NCBI GenBank assembly: GCA_023053575.1
Contig: JAKZAP010000011.1
Span: forward strand, 2,418,001 to 2,482,000
From: Branchinecta lynchi
Lineage: Eukaryota; Arthropoda; Branchiopoda; Anostraca; Branchinectidae
Reading direction: 5' to 3'
DNA: 64,000 bases
Below are positions 22,460 to 33,849 of this stretch, one piece after another. The translations under genes were made by a program, and so were the position numbers. The notes beneath the pieces are model-generated. The model made no database searches, was not told the DNA's origin, and saw only the letters and a list, made by a program, of their open reading frames with translations. Numbering within the stretch: position 1 is the first letter of the stretch; each line of letters begins with the position of its first letter.

Positions 22460-25200
22460 TTTTTTTTGGGGGGGGGGGGTGGGGGTGGACCAAGTTGTTC
22501 TTCCGACTGGTTGACCGATTGTTTTCCCCAGTATTAATAAGACACGGCTTTTTGGCTTTTGCCTTTCCCTTTTCAGCTTTGGCTTTTTATCATTTTCAGG
22601 CCTTTTTTAACATTCTCGAGTTTTCGCAAGTTGACGTTACTACTAAGGACTTTTCACTTTTCTCGAATGAAAACGCTATTTTGACCAATGCCATTTTATT
22701 TGTATTGTACTCGCACTTCAAATTTTTCATCTTTAAAATCCGAGACAGTCTCAAAATACTGATTTTCACTTTGAATCAAATTCCTCTTTTATTGGAATTT
22801 GGGATAAACTGGCTAAAGTAGCGAGGCAAAAAGCCAAAAGGAGAGCGTAACTTGGTCACCTACCAAGTTTGCCTTTTTGCAAAAATCCGAGGGAAAAGGC
22901 GAAAGTCGGCGTTTGCCTTTTTGACAAAAACGGGAAATTGTCAAACAATGCTTAGGACCATTTTACGAAACCACAAAAAAGTAAAAAGCCGTCGAAAAGG
23001 CGAGTGAAAAGTCGAACAAAAACGCAACTACTGTCCTTTTCAAGGAGACTTGGGAGTGCACCTTCTAGTTGCTATCGCACGAGGTTTGCGTAAAATTGTC
23101 TATTGTCTCCAGTCGGTAAAACTGGTGCATTTACTGACGGAGATCGAGTTTTTGGTAGGCGTCATGTCATTTTTTTTCATCTTCTTCATTTAAAGTTCAA
23201 TGGGTATATACACTTAGCAGATCTTTATTGTATGCATAAATCCGCTTGTATACAGATTTGAATAGGCTATTTGTTTTTGAATGATTTTTGTAGCTATGTT
23301 ATTTTTTATAAACTTATCGCATATTCTGGTACATTTTATAAAGCAAGTTAATCAAGCTTCACAACACTATCCCACAAAGAAAAACTTTTAATAGGCACTT
23401 TAAAACATTTAACTTCTGATGAAACACTAGAACAATCAGGTAAACTGCATCTGCGGCTTGACTTTGGTAACATCTCAAATATATCCTTTTCTATCAAGTA
23501 TTGCTGGGAGTTTTTGAATTTCCTGCCACGAAATCCCAGCTCCTAAGATTTGGATCACCGAAATGCCAGAGAGGTAAAGACAAGGGATAACAAGAAAACG
23601 GCCGATTTTCGTAAAAAGAAAGTCGGAAATGTTTATTTGTGAAGCATTTCATACAAAATAAAGCATTAGAAGTGTCCATTGTGCTTTAAACGTATAGAAA
23701 GTTGTGGCACCGTCAGAAGATTTCTTGCCGTGATTTTCACCGACTCAGTTTTTTTTTCCCGGGTGGTCAACAAAATTGGCAGGAGGGGGGGGGGGAGGGG
23801 GCTCGCCCCATAAGTGACGGCTCTTGTGAGGACACGCTGAATCCAAAAATCTTACCACACTTGTCAATATTTTGGCACAAATTGGGCAAAAACTTTGGCC
23901 ATTCGAGACTTTGCTGAGTCAGCTTGCCTACAAAAACAGCTTTGGGAAGCAAAGCGAGTCACAATAACAGCCGGCACATAAACTAACGGAGCTTTCCAGA
24001 TCGTCAGAATCGCGTTTACAATGTATTCTAGTGACATGTCTTAAAGTTTAACTGAAAAGGCAGCTGATTTTTTACGTCTGACATTTGAATACACTGAAAA
24101 TTTTAATAAAATCTAAAGGATTTTGTATTTTTTCGCCCGCGGCTCTGGTAATAACGTTCAGATGTTTGCTGCTTGCAGGACAACCCAAAATTCACCCAGA
24201 CGCGGAGAATTTAAATTTCAACAAAGCCCTGCATTTCCAGGATTAAAGATACTAAGTTCGGAAAAGCCTGAAGATAGTAGGAAAACGATGTTAGGATATG
24301 TCTTGCTAGGAATCGGACACTTTTAGTTTACTTTTCGGCACTGGCTTATATTTGTAGTTGGTAAATGCTTCAAGCTTAGAACAACAAGCACATAGAGGTA
24401 CCACAAATCCGAAAGAATAAGTTCATTCCATGATGTCGACTGTCTGTGGAAAACCGATAAACAAAGTGAAGCATTTTTATCGGGTTTTCAGTCCTATTTA
24501 AGTGGAAAAGTGATGTGTCACTAACTTACTAGACTGTCAGATCTTAGGTCTATTCGGTTAAACTTTAAAGGACCCCTCGCACTATTTACTCTTCAACTTG
24601 CAGTATTTTAAAATAATTGAATACTTTAAAACTAGGCTGTGCTTTCAGCAAATAACGCACGGTTTTGGCTGTTTTAAGCATTTTCCGAGACCCGTTGACT
24701 TGGGGCAAAAAGAGGGAAACAACGTTTCTTAGAATTTTTGTTGCCATGGCCCTCGGGCTTTTTTGGTAAATTATATTCTATTCTATTCTAACCGGTTTTT
24801 CTGATGGAAAAACTTCTCGCAGACAACTGTCGACAGCGTAATACACATTGAAGATAGCAAAAAAGGGCAAGCGAGAAAATCAGCGTGTTTTTTTTAGAGG
24901 GGTTAGAATGTACCGTGCGGAATTGGGGTATCTGGGTATAGAAATGCGTGGAGTGATTCTGGAAGCAGGTTGCATTAGTATTATGGGTAAGACAGGTCAT
25001 TTAACAACTTAGCATATGTATGGCACACTTTATATTACAATTACAAATAAATTCTATGGAAGGTTATTCGCCGATGATGACCGAGTTGATGGAGTTGTTG
25101 TACTGGGCCAGGAAATGACGAATGTCGCGTGAGCGGGGTATAGAGGTAGCCTATAGTAGGAATCGGGTTGCTCGAAATAGGTCCTTTTTTCTTCGTATAC
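22460..25200. other. NUAK intron 2, mostly unassigned
   Basis: G-rich run at 22469-22488 and a similar run at 23786-23800. 23995-24016 resembles a TIR end of the element at 19660. TTAAAGGACCCCTCGCAC at 24566 is an R4-type terminus without a recognised partner. No other gene seen. Confidence 0.4.
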
Positions 25201-25225
25201 TTCTGAAGTAACGTATTTCTTTTAG

Positions 25226-25346
25226 GTTGCCATCAAGACAATCAAAAAGGTGAAAATTGAAACCGAGGCGGATCTCATTCGAATACGGCGGGAAATTCAA
25301 ATCATGTCATCTGTTCAGCACCCTTACATCATCCACATTTACGAAG
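25226..25346 (+). CDS. NUAK: NUAK exon: catalytic lysine and alpha-C helix (residues 64-103)
   Basis: The acceptor TTTCTTTTAG precedes GTTGCCATCAAG. The translation begins [16 protein letters not shown] and continues [24 protein letters not shown], ending GAAG|GTATAG with one leftover base. Lys67 in VAIK is the ATP-anchoring lysine, and Glu86 in RREI is the alpha-C glutamate that pairs with it. The RREIxIMSSxxHPxIIxIYE pattern is typical of NUAK and other AMPK-related kinases. It was too short to show as a standalone open frame and was found by frame-joining from the neighbouring exons. The donor GTATAG is slightly weak but GT-AG. Confidence 0.95.
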
Positions 25347-25998
25347 GTATAGACATTGTATCTTGTTGTAAATATGGTAGCCTATTCACCTCACGGAAGG
25401 CTTTAGAAAGTTAGTTTTGGGATCCCTAATCGTCCGATACTCTTCAGCCAATAACATCGTGAATGTGTTCCTGCGTCTGTTTGTCACGACCACAGTAACT
25501 CTCAGGTTTAGATAGGTTAGATTAGGTTAGGTTATTCTTTGTTTTACACAAAATCGCAGTAAACAACTTGTAACAAAAAACATAAAAACTAAACGATACA
25601 TCTTCAAATAAACCAGTCACCCGAGAACCCGGGCATCTAGGTTGTCCTGGGGGTGACCATTAAATCCACAATACCGATCACATAACTTTGTCAGCAGTGG
25701 AATCAACCTTCAACCACAAACAAACCAAAACAACTCGACAAAAATAACTTTCTCTCCTCCAACTGGTCAAAAACAAAACAAGAAAAAGAACAAAAATATA
25801 TAGATAGATTGTTATGTCTCCATTCCTCTTTTCTTCTTCTTTTTTTCTCTTCTTCTTTTTCTTTCTTTTTTGATTTCTGTGGTTTGTTTCCCTTAAGTCT
25901 AAAAGAATAAAGAATAAGCCCCGCCCATTGCCAGGCCTTATGGTGGGGTCATAAACAGTTAATGGTGTTTTTTATTTTTTTCTGAATAAACTGAAACT

Positions 25999-26330
25999 GA
26001 GATAGATAGATATCTTTATTGATCTAACTCGTAGCGCCGACATGGCAAGAAATACGTCCACCATTAGATTTAAGTGTTACAATACTTGAACATATAGATT
26101 ATTACATAAAAGAAAATAAATCTCTTGGAATTCACTAATTTTGTTTTAATTTTCTCAATAAAATATGGCACAAATGAATTCGAATACCGGTTAGTGCGAC
26201 ATCTAACTGGCACCAGGAGATTTTGGGGCGGCGTCCGCCCTGTCGCAGGTGCTACATCGGGCAAAATATCTCTATGTTTTTCACTGGCAAGGATTGATCG
26301 GCCAAAACGTAAAATTAAGTTTTCCCGCAC
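25999..26330 (-). pseudogene. LINE 3' fragment
   Basis: The minus strand reads RTNRYSNSFVPYFIEKIKTK then runs through a UTR to CAATAAAGATATCTATCTAT near 25985, a LINE end. RYxNSFVPxF is shared with fragments at 13824 and 31215. A second, plus-strand retroposon tail (GAATAAACTGAAACTGAG) abuts it at about 25984. Confidence 0.65.
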
Positions 26331-26339
26331 TTTTGTTTC

Positions 26340-26460
26340 CTTCCCCGACGTTGACCCTCAAGATTGACAGTCTGACGAGGACCTTTGCCAAGAAGGGCCG
26401 AAATGTCGCTGCTAAAGCATCATAGCTGACATATCCGTTTTATGCATTATTTGAATATAA
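26340..26460 (+). ncRNA. hammerhead-ribozyme-like module (best copy)
   Basis: The core CTGACGA at 26372-26378, a stem II with paired arms CCTTT/AAGGG, GAAA at 26400-26403, then stem III ATGTC (26403-26407) pairing perfectly with GACAT (26428-26432), followed by A at the expected cleavage position 17 (cut after 26433). The order CTGANGA, stem II, GAAA, stem III, UH is that of a hammerhead. Stem I pairing between TTGACAGT and TCCGTTTT is weak, so activity is uncertain. Penelope-like retroelement repeats are known to carry hammerheads. Confidence 0.5.
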
Positions 26461-27149
26461 GTAGCTCTCAGAACGGATTGAGGTATTTTGACCATGCTGT
26501 CGCCGCGACACTTCGAGATAGGCCAAATAATTTGAAAACTTAAGAAAGACAAATTCATAAGAAAGCTGAAAGCCTGTCTAACCTTCCTTAGTGGGTTTAA
26601 TTAATAGTTCAAAGCCCGCATTTCCTCTTCCCGTTGCTTTATCATCGCCCTTTCGTCTTAATCGATACTTTACTCCTTTCCCTTACCGCAATAGCAGTGC
26701 TTTGGAACGTTTGCCGAATAGTATAAAGTATCCGTCACCGATTCGCGGCCGTCTTTTAAAATAAGCCATTACGTCATTCGGATTGACAGTTGGGCGGGCC
26801 CTCAGCGGTTCAGGGTCTTAAGGGAACATTTCCTAGACTAATTCTGTCGTTCGGCCAATTTTTAAGAGAGTGGTCGGCACCGCTGTTTGGTCTGGACGGC
26901 GTAGGGTGAGTGATTATCGATGTGCAGGCTATTCGCTTGTCGTGTTGACAGTCTTAAGCCGCTTTCATATTGACGCGTCGTTTCGTATGCGTTTATCTTA
27001 CGTTACGTAAATGTTGCGTAGCGTATCTTACACAACTGCGCGAGAAGCTTTCACGCTGGACACTCATTTTCTTTTCTCCGTTCTTCTCCTGATTTCTCGT
27101 TTCTTTCACCTTTAGTAAGTTTTTCTTCACCTTGTCTGTCAGGCCACTC

Positions 27150-28080
27150 ATCTCGAGTTAGGGCACTTCCAGAAGTGCTAGGACGATGAAACTTGGCAGG
27201 CGTATTAGGACCCTACCAAACTAACTTGGAAATAGTCACTTCCCCAGTTCGACCACCGTGGGAGGAGTTGAGGGAGGGGGAATCCGAAATATTGACGTAT
27301 TTTTAACTTTTGGACGGTGAATAGGATTTTAAATATTTTTAATGAAACGCGATATTTTGTATATCACATTGATATCACACTTCAAGTCCGGAATGGATCC
27401 GGTGACTTTGGGGGGAGTTGCAGGGGAAGAGCTGGAAATTGTTTGACATGTTCAGAGTGGGTGGATCGGGATGAAACTGTGTGGGAAGAACAAGCACAAG
27501 CCCCAGGTACGTAGTTGACAAGACTGGATAGGATCTTAGCACTGTGGGGGGAGTTTAAGTGAGGGTTCCGGAATTTCGGTCATCCCGAGTTAAGATGCTT
27601 ACACATGTGCCAGAACGATGAAACTTGGCAGGCATGTAAGAAACTCGACAGTTTTAACTTAATGACAGTCTTTTCTCCGATTTGGCCATCGTGGGGGGAG
27701 CGGAGCGAGGGGGAATCCGGAATCTTGAGAAATGTCCAACTTTTGAACCGGTGATCGGATCCTAATGGACGTTGATGTTTGGAAAGAACTCATGTCTCAG
27801 ATGCCCCATTTCAAGTGCGGACAGGATCCGATCAATGTGGGGGAGTTTGGAGGTGGGGGGGGAACCGGAGTGGAGCGATTGGGTTACAGTTGGTGGGAAG
27901 AATAAACGTAAGCCCTAGACACACCCGTAACAGAACCCGACCGAATTCGGGCCCTCTGGGGGAGTTGGAGGGTGGTCCAGACTTCCGGTGATCGCGATTT
28001 AAGGTACTTCCAGATGTGGTAGGACGACGAAACTTGACTTGAAGACTTGACAAGGTTGGATTAGAAATTGTCATTTTCCA
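27150..28080 (-). repeat. R1 element fragment, minus orientation
   Basis: Three blocks, each with GATGAAACTTGGCAGGC, a GTGGGGGGAG-type tract and GGGGGAATCCGGAATCTTG or similar. The hairpin end is missing. Confidence 0.7.
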
Positions 28081-28089
28081 GATCTGATC

Positions 28090-28430
28090 ATCTTAAAGTA
28101 TTCTCTTCACCGCAAAGTACAAAAATACTTTTAAGCAAAATCTACATTTTCATGATCCCATGATCATTTTTTGCCTCACGGGGTTTGCTTAGAAATGCCT
28201 TTCTAGCACCCTTAAAGTGCGCATCTTAACAGAAGCGAACAAAAATACTTTTCAGCAGACCATATATATTCATGGTCTGAAAGGGCCCAGGATAATTTTT
28301 GCCTTAAGGGTTTTGATTACAGATGAACTTCTAGCACCCTTAGTGCGCAGCATCAAAGCCAAGTGCAAAAAAAAAAACAAAAAACTTTTACCAGACGATA
28401 CATTCTCGTGATTTCCAAGGATCCGTCGTT
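28090..28430. repeat. R6 repeat, two units
   Basis: Two tandem units of about 130 bp share TTCATG, AGGATAATTTTTGCC, TTAAGGGTTTTG and CTTCTAGCACCCTTA, the reverse complement of the R6 units at 3900-4345. A(26) tract at 28491-28515. Confidence 0.55.
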
Positions 28431-29029
28431 ATTATATTTATATATTTTCTTACCCACTAATAACAACAAAGGAAAATAGTGGAGTAAACTAAAAAAAAAA
28501 AAAAAAAAAAAAAACACAAACTACGAAAAATAAACACATTCAAGACCGTGAAATGGTGGCAGTTGGCTTGCATTGATATCAGAAAGCTTTTTGCTCAATA
28601 CGGCAACTTTCGCGAAGACATCATTCATCCCAGATTTAGACAAAATCTCCCTTATCTCAAGAGTTTTGCTTACAAATGATCGTAACAAACCCACGAATTG
28701 CTAAATTCCTACTTTCATCCTTTTACCAAGCCTTGCAAGTGCCACATGAGTTTCTTCAATTTTCCACTGAACAAATCTGGTGCGTACGTAGACTATTATT
28801 GCGTTGCGTTTTATTTGTCTGCGTAAGCTCTGCGTTACATCGACGCAAGCGCGACGCAGAGCCAGAGGTGGCGTATCTCAGCGTGGCTCAACGCGTCATG
28901 TGAAAGCGGCTTTAAAGACAAGAGTGCCGATCTTATGAAGAAATCCCATAGCATTTTGCTCTGCAATAGTCCTCCTAGTCATTTCCTCCCTCTATCGACT
29001 ACCTTTCTATATATCTCTTCGGTTTTCAT

Positions 29030-29160
29030 CCGGCTCTTCAGGGCTTGAACCAGAAGATTGACAGCCTGACGAGGACCCTTGCCAAGAAGGGCCGAAATAT
29101 CGCTGATGAAAAATCATAGCTGACGTATCCGTTGTAAACATTGTTTGAATAAAAAGTTTT
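29030..29160 (+). ncRNA. hammerhead-ribozyme-like module
   Basis: CTGACGA at 29066, stem II arms CCCTT/AAGGG around GCCAAG, GAAA at 29094, then an internal hairpin GCTGATGA/TCATAGC and ACGTATCC. Stem III directly after GAAA has one mismatch compared with the 26340 copy. The tail ATTGTTTGAATAAA matches the 35395 copy. Confidence 0.45.
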
Positions 29161-29330
29161 CATCACCATCATCAATTTTCCGACATCGTGACAATAGGTC
29201 ACTCAGTCTTTATCCCCTAGCTCCAGTTAGCTGCTCGCTAATCCAAGGTCAGGCTTTGATCCATTTCATTCTAAGTAGTTTGGCTACGGAATGAGTCCGT
29301 AGCCAAAAGCAGTTCTCTTTCGTCCCATGA

Positions 29331-29522
29331 CTACACATACTTGGGTTCAACCTTAACAGCCTGGAAAAACGCCTGCAATTTTGCCAAATTAAGCAGACAT
29401 TCGTCGGCTATGTATGGATTGGCAAGAACCTCCTTCAAAAGTAGCATAAGGTCAAATCCTTCCTCGGTCCCATGGCAAATGTGAGCGTGACTAGCTAATG
29501 GTCCCCCGTAATCTGAAAACGC
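29331..29522 (-). CDS. possible exon fragment of unknown origin, minus strand
   Basis: On the minus strand an acceptor-like CTCCATTGCAG is followed by an open frame of about 63 codons to a TAG. It includes YGGPLASHAHICHGTEEGF, DLMLLLKEVLANPYIAD and ECLLNLAKLQAFFQAVKVEP. The composition looks like folded protein, not repeat translation, but I do not recognise it. It lies in NUAK intron 3 between a hammerhead-like module (to 29160) and a TIR element (from 29609), so it may be a captured or retrotransposed gene fragment. No partner exon was found. Confidence 0.3.
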   Translation of the reverse strand, partial: AFSDYGGPLASHAHICHGTEEGFDLMLLLKEVLANPYIADECLLNLAKLQAFFQAVKVEPKYV

Positions 29523-29608
29523 CTGCAATGGAGTCTAGATACTACAACTTTCGCATTAAAAGGGGGAGACAAGTACCTTTCTGGATCCATAACGTTAGTG
29601 ACGGGATA

Positions 29609-29912
29609 CCCGATGAAAAATGTGTAGCCTACGTAGTTGTATGAGAGTTGTACGAAAAAGTTGCATCTAGTGATACGTAATAGTAAAGATACTATCATTT
29701 AATGTGCCTCAGACTGGGCCAATCTTAAGTAGTAGTATCCAGTAGCATCCTGTCTTGCTCTCGGAGTATTCGGTCTTGCTAATAGTAGCATGCAGTAGGA
29801 TGCAGTAACACAGTAGCCTTGAAGTAGAAGCATGTAGTAGCATCAGTTAGTACTCCATTCTACTTTTTCGTACAGCTTCATAGTACTATTCTGAGATAAA
29901 TTTGTCATCGGG
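29609..29912. mobile_element. 304-bp MITE, TIR CCCGATGAAAAAT, TSD TA
   Basis: The ends CCCGATGAAAAAT and ATTTGTCATCGGG are inverted repeats flanked by TA on both sides, as for Tc1/mariner-type MITEs (inference). The interior is rich in TAGTAGCATGCAGTAG-like words. Long version of the 147-bp element at 14621. Confidence 0.85.
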
Positions 29913-29924
29913 TACTTACGGGTT

Positions 29925-30300
29925 AATAAAGTTTGTCCGCTTGTCCGTCCGTCTGTTAGCACAGTAGCTCTCGAAGGAATTGAGATATTTTGTTCGAAGC
30001 TGGTGTGAGGTTTTTTTTGGGTCAAAGTACATGTCAAATTCGTAGGTGGGCCCTGTAGCTCTATATTTGGGGGTGAGCGAGGGGTTTTCTAAGCAAAGGG
30101 TGAAACAAATACTGTTTTCAATCAAATTGTAAAGTTGATTTAGGGGCGAGTTTGTGGACCTGACGTTTATTTTATTGCCGGAAATGTATTTCGCCTGGAA
30201 TCCGGCAAAAACCGGGAAATTGGGAGGAGTCAAGTTTTGGATGCGGATAAGCAGTTCGCCCGGAATCCGGCCAAACCTGGAAATTGAAGCAGCCTTTTCC
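29925..30300 (+). repeat. diverged GGGATCCC-type element fragment
   Basis: GTCCGCTTGTCCGTCCGTCT, CTCTCGAAGGAATTGAGATA and TTCGCCTGGAATCCGGCAAA match the 32039 copy in order, but the GGGATCCC end and most of the array are missing. Confidence 0.6.
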
Positions 30301-30489
30301 TCATGAAAGGTTGCTTGTTCAAAATCTCGCGTGGATTCGTGTAGTCTGTTTTTTTTTTTTTGCGTCTCTTTCGTTTTTTGCCTCCGCATTAGAGGCAGCA
30401 TACTTTAGGACGGAAAGGCAGGTGTCGGTGTGTATTTGAGTTTGATTTTGTTTTGCTGTTTTGTTTCGTGTTTCAAATAAATCAAATAA

Positions 30490-30680
30490 TGCAATATCAG
30501 CTATGATGCTTTGGCAGCGATATGTCGGCCTTTCCTCGCAAGGGTCCTCGTCAGGCTGTCAGTCTTCAGGGTCAACTTCGGGGAAGGAAACACACCTTGC
30601 CAAGGCGGGCCGAAATATCGCTGCCAAAGCAACGTAGCTAACATATCTGTTTTATGTATTATTTGAACATATGTTTCAAA
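30490..30680. mobile_element. inverted pair of hammerhead-like modules
   Basis: A minus-strand module (30490-30595: CCTGACGAG on the minus strand) meets a plus-strand partial one (30595-30665: GGCCGAAATATCGCTGCC, then TAACATATCTG). Head-to-head junction at AACACACCTTGCC. The GAAA box is GACA in the minus copy, so that copy is probably dead. Confidence 0.5.
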
Positions 30681-31009
30681 GTCAGCTTGGGCTAAAGGAA
30701 TATTTATTGTAATGGTCGCTTGTTTTGAATGCTTTTCATTCACTTTTAGTTTCATTGTTGGAAAAGTTAAAAAAAGAAAAAATTAAGATAAATAAAACTT
30801 GAGCATAGAAGTCTTTAAGAAGTAATGGTTTGAAATAACAAATGGAAGAGTAGATGCAAAACTTGTAGTCACTTAAAGGAGGATGGTTTAAAAAATCATC
30901 TAAAAAAAAGGAAAACGAAAAAAGAAGAAAAAAGCTCGCGTTAGAAGTTGGTGCGTGACAGCTTTCAAGCTGCTAAAACGACATAATTTGAGCCATATTG
31001 TTTTTTTAG

Positions 31010-31161
31010 TTTTCGAAAATCGAGAAAAGATCGTGCTGGTGATGGAGTATGCTGCAGGTGGAGAGCTCTACGACTACCTAAGTGAAAGCAAGGTCTTATC
31101 AGAGGACGAAGCCAGAAGGATCTTCCGCCAGGTGGCCTCGGCTGTGTATTACTGTCACAAG
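31010..31161 (+). CDS. NUAK: NUAK exon: hinge and alpha-D/E region (residues 104-154)
   Basis: The acceptor is a T tract plus TTTTTTTAG at 31001-31009. Its first two bases complete Val104; the exon then reads [50 protein letters not shown] (residues 105-154) and ends CACAAG|GTTAGT in phase 0. Met115 of VLVMEY is the expected gatekeeper position, and GGELYDYL is the NUAK/AMPK-type alpha-D motif. The downstream intron begins almost at once with a LINE 3' fragment, so the open frame extending to 31251 is intronic read-through. Confidence 0.95.
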
Positions 31162-31164
31162 GTT

Positions 31165-31620
31165 AGTTTACGATGGGTTTGGGCGGTCAATGGCTCGGCC
31201 AGTACCAAGGCTACAAACGGTTGCATTTTCCCGCACCCGGTACCTAAATAGTTTTGTCCCTTCTTTTGTCAAGCTCTTTAACAATGGATTTACAGTTGAT
31301 TCCTAATCTTTCCCTTAGATTTATATTCTGGTCATTTATATTCTGGTTATTTCAGCGTAATTGTTGTTTATTGTAAATATTATGATTTTGACACTAAGAT
31401 TAAGTGATATTAATCATTGTAATTTTATTGACAAGTTACTTAACCTGACAGACAAATGGCCAGTTATGGGCCGTAGTGTGATATGTGATTTAGCTCTATA
31501 TATATTATTATTCATTTTCAAATATTATAACTTTAGTGTATACACTGTTGACGTAAAATCAACTAGTCGGCTTACCGCCGTTTCAAGATTTTTAATGAAT
31601 AAAGTAAATTGAAATTGAAT
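31165..31620 (+). pseudogene. LINE 3' fragment directly after NUAK exon
   Basis: [17 protein letters not shown] at about 31235-31290 is a LINE ORF2 tail, followed by a UTR and a 3' end AATAAAGTAAATTGAAATTG at 31597-31616. It begins within about 50 bases of the exon donor at 31162. Confidence 0.65.
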
Positions 31621-32038
31621 TGTCTTTCATCGTGCTATTAATTATTTCGTCTTGCCTTCTTTTTTGTCACCCTCCTTTGTTCAGTTTAGTCAATTTAGTC
31701 CCTACTTCCGATATCCTGTAGTTTTTTTTTTCAACGCTGAGTGATAACCATGTGATTATAGATTGTGTCATCAATTCAGAAAAATATTCTTCATGGATTG
31801 GAACACACCATTTTGAAAACCTCGATGGACTGGCAAATTCAGCATTTAACCGTTAGCGAAGACACAAAACCAAAGATCCGGTGTTTGTCAACACTGGATC
31901 GAAAAACAATTGATGAAGCGCGAAAAGCACTATAAGTTACTTAAAGGACCCCTCTTGCTCATTCTGCGTTTTAGTTTACCCCTAATTCTCTTATGGAATT
32001 ATAAGCTTCTGAAATCCCGCCTATCGCCATTGCTTTGT

Positions 32039-33163
32039 TTTTGGGATCCCAAAACGTAAGTGGAGGGATACCTATGACATCGCAAAAGTTGTCCGTCCGT
32101 CCGTCCGTCTGTAAGCACGATAACTCTCGAAGGGAATGAGATATTTTGACGAAACTTCGTAGATGGGCTCTGTAGCCCTATATTTGGGGGTGGGGGAGGG
32201 GGTTCAATTTCAGGGACAAACAAAATATTTTTAAATAGCTAATGTGATAGTCGATTATGGGGTAAGAAGACATGTTGAGCACGATGGTGACAATCATTTT
32301 CTCGCCGGACAAGTAGTTCGTCCGGAATCCGGCAAAAACCGGAAAGTTTGTTAAAAGTAAAAGTGTCATTTGAAGTTGATTAAATGTTTGATTTAGGGTT
32401 AAGAAGACATGCTGAGCACGATGGTGAAAACCATTTTCTCGCTGGACGAGTAGTTCGTCCGGAATCCGGCAAAAACCGGAAAGTTTGTTAAAAGTAAAAG
32501 TTTCATTTGAAGTTGATTAAATGTTTGATTTAGGAGTAAAAAGACATGCCTGAGCATGATGGTGAGAATAATTTTGTCGCCGGACAAGCAGTTCGTCCGG
32601 AATCCGGCCAAAACCAGAAAGTTGGTTAAAAGTAACAGTTTCATTTGAAGTTGATTAAATGTTTGATTTATGGGTAAGAAGACATGCTGAACCCGATGGT
32701 GAAAACCATTTTCTCGCCGGACAACTAGTTCGCCTTTAATCCGGCCAAAACCGGAAAATATGTTAAAAGTAAAAGCTTTATGTGAAGTTGATTAGATGAT
32801 ATATTTAAGGATAAGAAGAGACGCTGAGTCTGTATATAATGATCACTTTTTACCCGGACATATAATTAGTCCGGAATCTGGTTGTACCCAATTTTTTTTT
32901 AATTCAGAATTTTATTTAAAGTTGATTAGATTTCTTTATGGACTAGTAGTTCGCTCGGAATTCGGGCGAAACCGCAAATTTGGCAGTAGTAAAGCAGGAA
33001 GTTTAGGTCAATATCGTCAAAATAGATATGGCTTATAGAGGTATAGATAGGTAGAAGAATATCTGAACTCGGTTTTCTCTGATGATTAGCCTGGCGAAGA
33101 CAAGACCGAATTGTCTGGATCAAATCTTAGATTTTTGGGATCCCATCGACACCTTTGGTCTTG
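32039..33163 (+). mobile_element. GGGATCCC-ended element with 137-bp array
   Basis: Starts TTTGGGATCCCAAAACGTAA, has (GTCC)4, a tandem array of about five monomers (32230-32900, each with AGTTCGTCCGGAATCCGG and ATTTAGGGTTAAGAAGACAT-like parts), and ends GGATCAAATCTTAGATTTTT, GGGATCCCATCG and GGTCTTG. Inserted in R4. No coding capacity. Confidence 0.85.
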
Positions 33164-33352
33164 TTTACCTACGAGTTTTCCCGTCTAGCCGAGTTTGGCG
33201 CTGTACGCAACGCGGACTTCGCCGAAAGCTTCAAGGTCCGCCCACAACTCTTTCACGCATAAGGACATGATGCGCTTCAAAGTGTTGTTTTTCATTTTTG
33301 AAGACATGGTAGGCCATCAGGTCTATTTTCTGTTTTGGACTTGTTTTGCTAA

Positions 33353-33849
33353 AGGCCTTTTTCCACGACACAGTTGTGGGCCACACAGTTCTGAGTGTTT
33401 GTCGCGGAAACACGATTGTGTGCCACACTGTCGAGCCACTAGTTAAAACTCGCGGAAACGCCGTTTTGTCTATTTTTTTGGCTGTAATTTCAAATATCTG
33501 AAAATGAAAATAAAATTCCTGTAAAATCTCAACAAATAGAACTCCTGGCTTATTTCTTTACCATTCTATTCAAAAAGCATCCTCAGTTTGAAGTCTATAT
33601 GCTTGAAAAAGTAGTTAATTTTATTTTTTAGACACTATTTTGATGCTTAATTTGAATTTCCCGCCAGAATCGAGCCACAAAATCGATAATCACCTCGCCA
33701 GTTGTTTGTCGAATTTAAGCCACAAAGCGAGCCACGAAACTCCTGTTGGTCGCGGAAACACACTTGTGGGCCGCACGAAAGAGCGCGGAATCACTTTTTT
33801 CGAGCCACAATTGACCCACAAACTGTTTGTAGGAGCACGGAAAACGCCT
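33353..33849. mobile_element. 497-bp TIR element (AGGCCTTTTTCC), inserted in R4
   Basis: Ends AGGCCTTTTTCC and GGAAAACGCCT are inverted repeats, flanked by TAA (33350) and TTA (33850). The empty sequence TTTGCTTAGTTTTCCC is intact in R4 copies at about 51605 and 52816. The interior repeats GTTGTGGGCCACA and CGCGGAAACAC in both orientations. Confidence 0.85.
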
